This document shows, in pieces, positions 61,527 to 64,000 of a DNA stretch of 64,000 nt (position 1 is its first letter; each line of letters opens with the position of its first letter). The stretch covers positions 85,630 through 149,629 of the forward strand of contig NZ_ALOU01000005.1 in NCBI RefSeq assembly GCF_000292345.1. The letters run 5' to 3'. Source of the stretch: Cupriavidus sp. BIS7. GTDB lineage: Bacteria; Pseudomonadota; Gammaproteobacteria; Burkholderiales; Burkholderiaceae. The notes beneath the pieces are model-generated. The model saw only the letters and a list, made by a program, of their open reading frames with translations, searched no databases and was not told where the DNA came from. A program made the translations under genes and the position numbers.

Positions 61527-62708
61527 TCAGACCACGCCATGGGCATGGAGCCGGGCAATCTGCTCGGCGCCACAGCCGGCCTCGGCCAGGATGGCGTCGG
61601 TATGCTGCCCAGCCGCCGGAACCGGGTCCATGCGCGCATCGGTCATGCCGGGCGGCAGCAGGGCCGGCACCTGCCCTGCCGGCGTGTCCACCTTTCGCCA
61701 GCGCTCGCGGGCAGCCAGTTGCGGATGGGCCCAGACGTCGGCCATCGTATTGACATTGGCGTTGGCGATTTTCGCCTCTTCCAGCCGCTGCACCACCTGC
61801 GCGGCGGTCAGATGCGCGAACGTCTCGACGATACGGGCGCGCAATTGGGCGCGATTGGCGCTGCGCAGGCTGTTGGTGGCAAACGCCGCGTGCGTGGCCA
61901 GTTCCGGCTCCTGCAGCACCGTCTTGCAGAACACCGCCCATTCGCGCTCGTTCTGCAGGCCAAGCATGACGGTCTTGCCGTCGCCGGTCGGGAACGGGCC
62001 ATACGGGTAGATCGTGGCGTGGGCCGCCCCGGCGCGCGGCGGCGGCTCGGCGCCATCGAACGCGTAGTACATCGGAAAACTCATCCACTCGACCATCGAT
62101 TCGAGCATCGACACGTCGATATGCTTGCCGCGTCCGGTCTGCCCGCGCTCGATCAGCGCAGCCAGCACGTTGCTGTAGGCGTACATGCCGGCGGCGATGT
62201 CCGCCACCGAAGCACCCGCCTTGACGCCCTCTTCTGGCGTGCCCGTGACCGAAACGAAGCCCGATTCGCTCTGCACCAGCAGGTCGTAGGCCTTTTTGTC
62301 GCGGTACGGGCCATCGCCGCCATAGCCCGAGATATCGCAGACGATCAGCCGTGGGTAGCGCTTCGACAGCGTCTCGTAATCGAGCCCGAGCCGCGCCGAT
62401 GCGCCCGGCGCAAGGTTCTGGACCAGCACGTCTGTCCTGGCCAGCAGCGCTTCCAGCACTGGCGCGGCGGCCGGAGCCTTGACGTCGAGCGTCAGGCTTT
62501 CCTTCGAGCGGTTGGTCCAGACAAAGTGGGAAGACAGCCCGCGTACGCGGCCGTCGTAGGCGCGAGCGAAGTCGCCGGGGCCGGGCCGCTCGATCTTGAT
62601 GACGCGCGCACCAAGGTCGGCAAGCTGGCGTGTGCAGAATGGCGCCGCAATCGCCTGCTCCAGCGAGAGGACGGTAATGCCTTCAAGGGGGCCGTGAGGT
62701 CGGGACAT
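61527..62708 (-). CDS. Family III (CaiB/BaiF) CoA transferase
   Basis: A 393-residue CoA transferase. LEQAIAAPFCTRQLADLGAR, IKIERPGPGDFAR and NLAPGASARLGLDYE are family marks; the catalytic Asp is in KKAYDLLVQSESG. It moves CoA from a donor such as succinyl-CoA or acetyl-CoA to a carboxylic acid. Pairing with a CitE-like lyase suggests C4-C6 acid breakdown, such as citramalate- or itaconate-type compounds, by inference. ATG at 62708 excludes about 110 upstream codons with no family similarity. Confidence 0.92.
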   Translation of the reverse strand: MSRPHGPLEGITVLSLEQAIAAPFCTRQLADLGARVIKIERPGPGDFARAYDGRVRGLSSHFVWTNRSKESLTLDVKAPAAAPVLEALLARTDVLVQNLAPGASARLGLDYETLSKRYPRLIVCDISGYGGDGPYRDKKAYDLLVQSESGFVSVTGTPEEGVKAGASVADIAAGMYAYSNVLAALIERGQTGRGKHIDVSMLESMVEWMSFPMYYAFDGAEPPPRAGAAHATIYPYGPFPTGDGKTVMLGLQNEREWAVFCKTVLQEPELATHAAFATNSLRSANRAQLRARIVETFAHLTAAQVVQRLEEAKIANANVNTMADVWAHPQLAARERWRKVDTPAGQVPALLPPGMTDARMDPVPAAGQHTDAILAEAGCGAEQIARLHAHGVV

Positions 62709-62795
62709 GGCAGTGTCTTGGGTGTGGGTGGCACGATGCCGCCAATCTACCCGCCTGCCCGCACCATGTGAAATAGGGATTGCCGGAGGCTCCAT

Positions 62796-62812
62796 AAGTA
62801 AAATCAATACTT
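62796..62812. promoter_or_regulatory. Candidate LysR-box between CoA transferase and LysR genes
   Basis: AAGTA-N7-TACTT is a 17-base inverted repeat, AT-rich, 29 bases before the LysR gene start and 88 bases before the CoA transferase start. Size and symmetry fit the T-N11-A type sites of LysR regulators. Confidence 0.5.
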
Positions 62813-62840
62813 TGCACCCCTGAAGCCTCCCGGAGACCCT

Positions 62841-63779
62841 ATGGACATCCGCGCCATGCGCTATTTCGTCGCCATCGTCGACCACGGCAGCCTGACCCGC
62901 GCGGCCGAGGTGGTCTGCGTGGCGCAGCCCGCCCTTTCGCAGCAGCTTGCCGCGCTGGAGGACGAATTCGGCGTGCCGCTGGTGCACCGCAGCGCAAAGG
63001 GTGTGCGCCCCACGGAAGCCGGCAAGACGCTCTATCGCCATGTGCGCAATATCCTTCGCCAGGTGGAACTTGCCGGGGCCGACGTGCGCGTGGCCGGTGC
63101 CGAGGTGTCCGGCACGGTTGCCATCGGCCTGCCCACTACCGCAGCCGCGGCGTTTGGCATGGCGCTGGTGCGCACCGTGCGGCAGCGCTATCCGCAGGTC
63201 AGGCTGCAGTTGTTCGAGAGCATGAGCGGGTACATCTCCGAACTGCTGAACCAGAACCGGCTCGACTTTGCGATCCTGTTTCGGGACACCCCATCGCGCG
63301 CGGTGGAGCCCGAGCCACTGGCCAGCGAGCCGCTCTACCTGATCGGCGCGCCCCCTGCGGCATCGCCACGCGCGGGCAAGCGAGCCGCCACCACCGTCGA
63401 TACCGTCCCGCTCAAGGCGCTCGACGGCATCCCGCTGGTCCTGCCGAGCGGATCGCAGGGGCTGCGCGAGGTGGTCGAGCGCGCGTTTGCCAAGGCCGGC
63501 ATGAACCTCAACGTGGTGGCCGACCTGGATTCGCTGCCGTTCCTTCTGGCGTCCGCCCGCGAAGGATTGGCCTGCACGATCCTGCCGGCGTCGTCACTCG
63601 GCGATGGCGACACCACTGTGCCGCGCCGCCTGATCGTGCCCGAACTGCGGCGCACGCTGTCGCTGTGCTGGCCACGGGCGCTGCCGCGGTCGAATGCGGC
63701 TGAGGCAGTGGCCGAGGTGTTGCGGGAGATCGTCGGGGAAAAGATTGCGCTGGGGCAGTCGCTGGCGCCGCCGGGTTGA
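62841..63779 (+). CDS. LysR-family transcriptional regulator
   Basis: A 312-residue regulator. The N-terminal HTH is LTRAAEVVCVAQPALSQQLA (17-36), followed by the usual linker helix and an effector-binding domain (GTVAIGLPTTAAAAFG to VVADLDSLPFLLASAREGL). It is divergent from the CoA transferase/lyase genes with 132 bases between, the classical arrangement for LysR activators. It resembles Nac/Cbl-type or TctC-associated regulators only in general. Confidence 0.93.
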   Translation: MDIRAMRYFVAIVDHGSLTRAAEVVCVAQPALSQQLAALEDEFGVPLVHRSAKGVRPTEAGKTLYRHVRNILRQVELAGADVRVAGAEVSGTVAIGLPTTAAAAFGMALVRTVRQRYPQVRLQLFESMSGYISELLNQNRLDFAILFRDTPSRAVEPEPLASEPLYLIGAPPAASPRAGKRAATTVDTVPLKALDGIPLVLPSGSQGLREVVERAFAKAGMNLNVVADLDSLPFLLASAREGLACTILPASSLGDGDTTVPRRLIVPELRRTLSLCWPRALPRSNAAEAVAEVLREIVGEKIALGQSLAPPG

Positions 63780-63850
63780 TGGGGTTCGGTGAGCATGAGC
63801 GGGGCTGGTGTTTGAGAGGCCGGCCCTCTCCCCCACCCCTCTCCCACATG

Positions 63851-64000
63851 TGAACTGACCCCATAAAGTTGGAGAGTGGTAGTGCCCGGGCGATGCCTAG
63901 GCTGAGCAGAACTGAGCCCTGTACTTTGCAGGGCTCAGTCCTTTGAGCTTGAGCTTGATGCGGTCGTGATTGTAATAGTGGATGTAGCGATTCACCCCGG
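63851..64000 (-). mobile_element. IS3-family (IS150-like) element, end only
   Basis: The element's right end appears to be at about 63851, where TGAACTGACCCCATAAAGTT begins, a sequence of the form used by IS150-group inverted repeats (TG-start, CCCC, AAAGTTGG). It runs out of the window; only 150 bases and the transposase C-terminus are visible. Confidence 0.8.
63897..64000 (-). CDS. IS3-family transposase OrfB, C-terminal fragment
   Basis: The last 33 or so codons of an IS3-group DDE transposase: VNRYIHYYNHDRIKLKLKGL followed by SPAKYR and a stop at 63897. The YNxxRIxxxLxGxSPxxYR pattern is the typical end of this family. The catalytic domain lies outside the window. It is read on the minus strand. 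Confidence 0.85.
   Translation of the reverse strand, partial: GVNRYIHYYNHDRIKLKLKGLSPAKYRAQFCSA

Noticed and set aside
58614..62771. Two long plus-strand frames (58614-60479 and 60516-62771)
   Set aside because: Antisense of the czcB/czcC-like genes and of the lyase/CoA transferase genes; these have complete motifs on the minus strand.
61527..63041. N-terminal extension of the CoA transferase beyond 62708
   Set aside because: The extra 111 codons cross the start of the divergent LysR gene and do not resemble family III transferases.

Overview
The window is GC-rich, densely coding DNA from a betaproteobacterium of the Cupriavidus/Ralstonia group. The evidence is the gene families present: a Bug/TctC-type solute receptor, two Burkholderiales-type trimeric porins, a CzcCBA-like metal efflux system, a phenylacetate (paa) operon under PaaX, and an aspartate dehydrogenase of the type I associate with Cupriavidus. 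No rRNA, tRNA or CRISPR array was seen. Apart from an IS3-family fragment at the right edge, it looks like a chromosomal or megaplasmid catabolic region.

Layout. (1) 1-11561, minus strand: one long operon of 12 genes reading from a small helical protein and a Rieske oxygenase through two SDRs, a cupin, an IclR regulator, a ThDP enzyme, an aspartate-dehydrogenase homologue, an aldehyde dehydrogenase, a VOC dioxygenase-like protein and an FMN/2Fe-2S reductase to an MFS importer cut by the window edge. It looks like uptake and oxidative breakdown of an unidentified aromatic compound. (2) 11850-16308: two small exported proteins, an alpha/beta hydrolase, and a divergent porin/Bug receptor pair ending in a strong terminator. 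(3) 16493-26062, minus strand: YaiI/YqxD protein, Rieske ferredoxin, AhpD-like protein and FAD oxidase below a large BTAD/ATPase regulator; then an acyl-CoA synthetase and a TTC38-like protein. A decayed AraC regulator and a second porin follow. (4) 28108-35345: lactonase, a GntR regulator with two winged helices, and an MFS/cupin/Ldh2/monooxygenase/ALDH operon, probably for a sugar acid or hydroxy acid. (5) 35467-43474: paaABCDE-paaN-paaK facing away from paaX. (6) 43536-46410: a remnant of selD fused to the front of mnmH, then gdhA. (7) 46513-48587: DUF3300/DUF2950 envelope pair. (8) 48847-54544: four tandem DUF3304 lipoproteins leading into a Tle1-like (DUF2235) protein. (9) 54706-60410: czcCBA-like efflux operon. 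(10) 60669-63779: CitE-like lyase and family III CoA transferase with a divergent LysR regulator. (11) 63851-64000: end of an IS3-family element.

The most unusual region is 48847-54544. All five genes overlap by 8 bases, all begin with nearly the same 60-base coding leader although the products belong to two unrelated families, the lipoproteins alternate A-B-A'-B' with mosaic exchange, and the Tle1-like protein lacks the expected nucleophilic Ser and a triad His. Other points of interest are the selD deletion scar next to an intact mnmH, a perfect inverted repeat between paaA and paaX, a C10 tract before a porin, and an SDR without the YxxxK motif.
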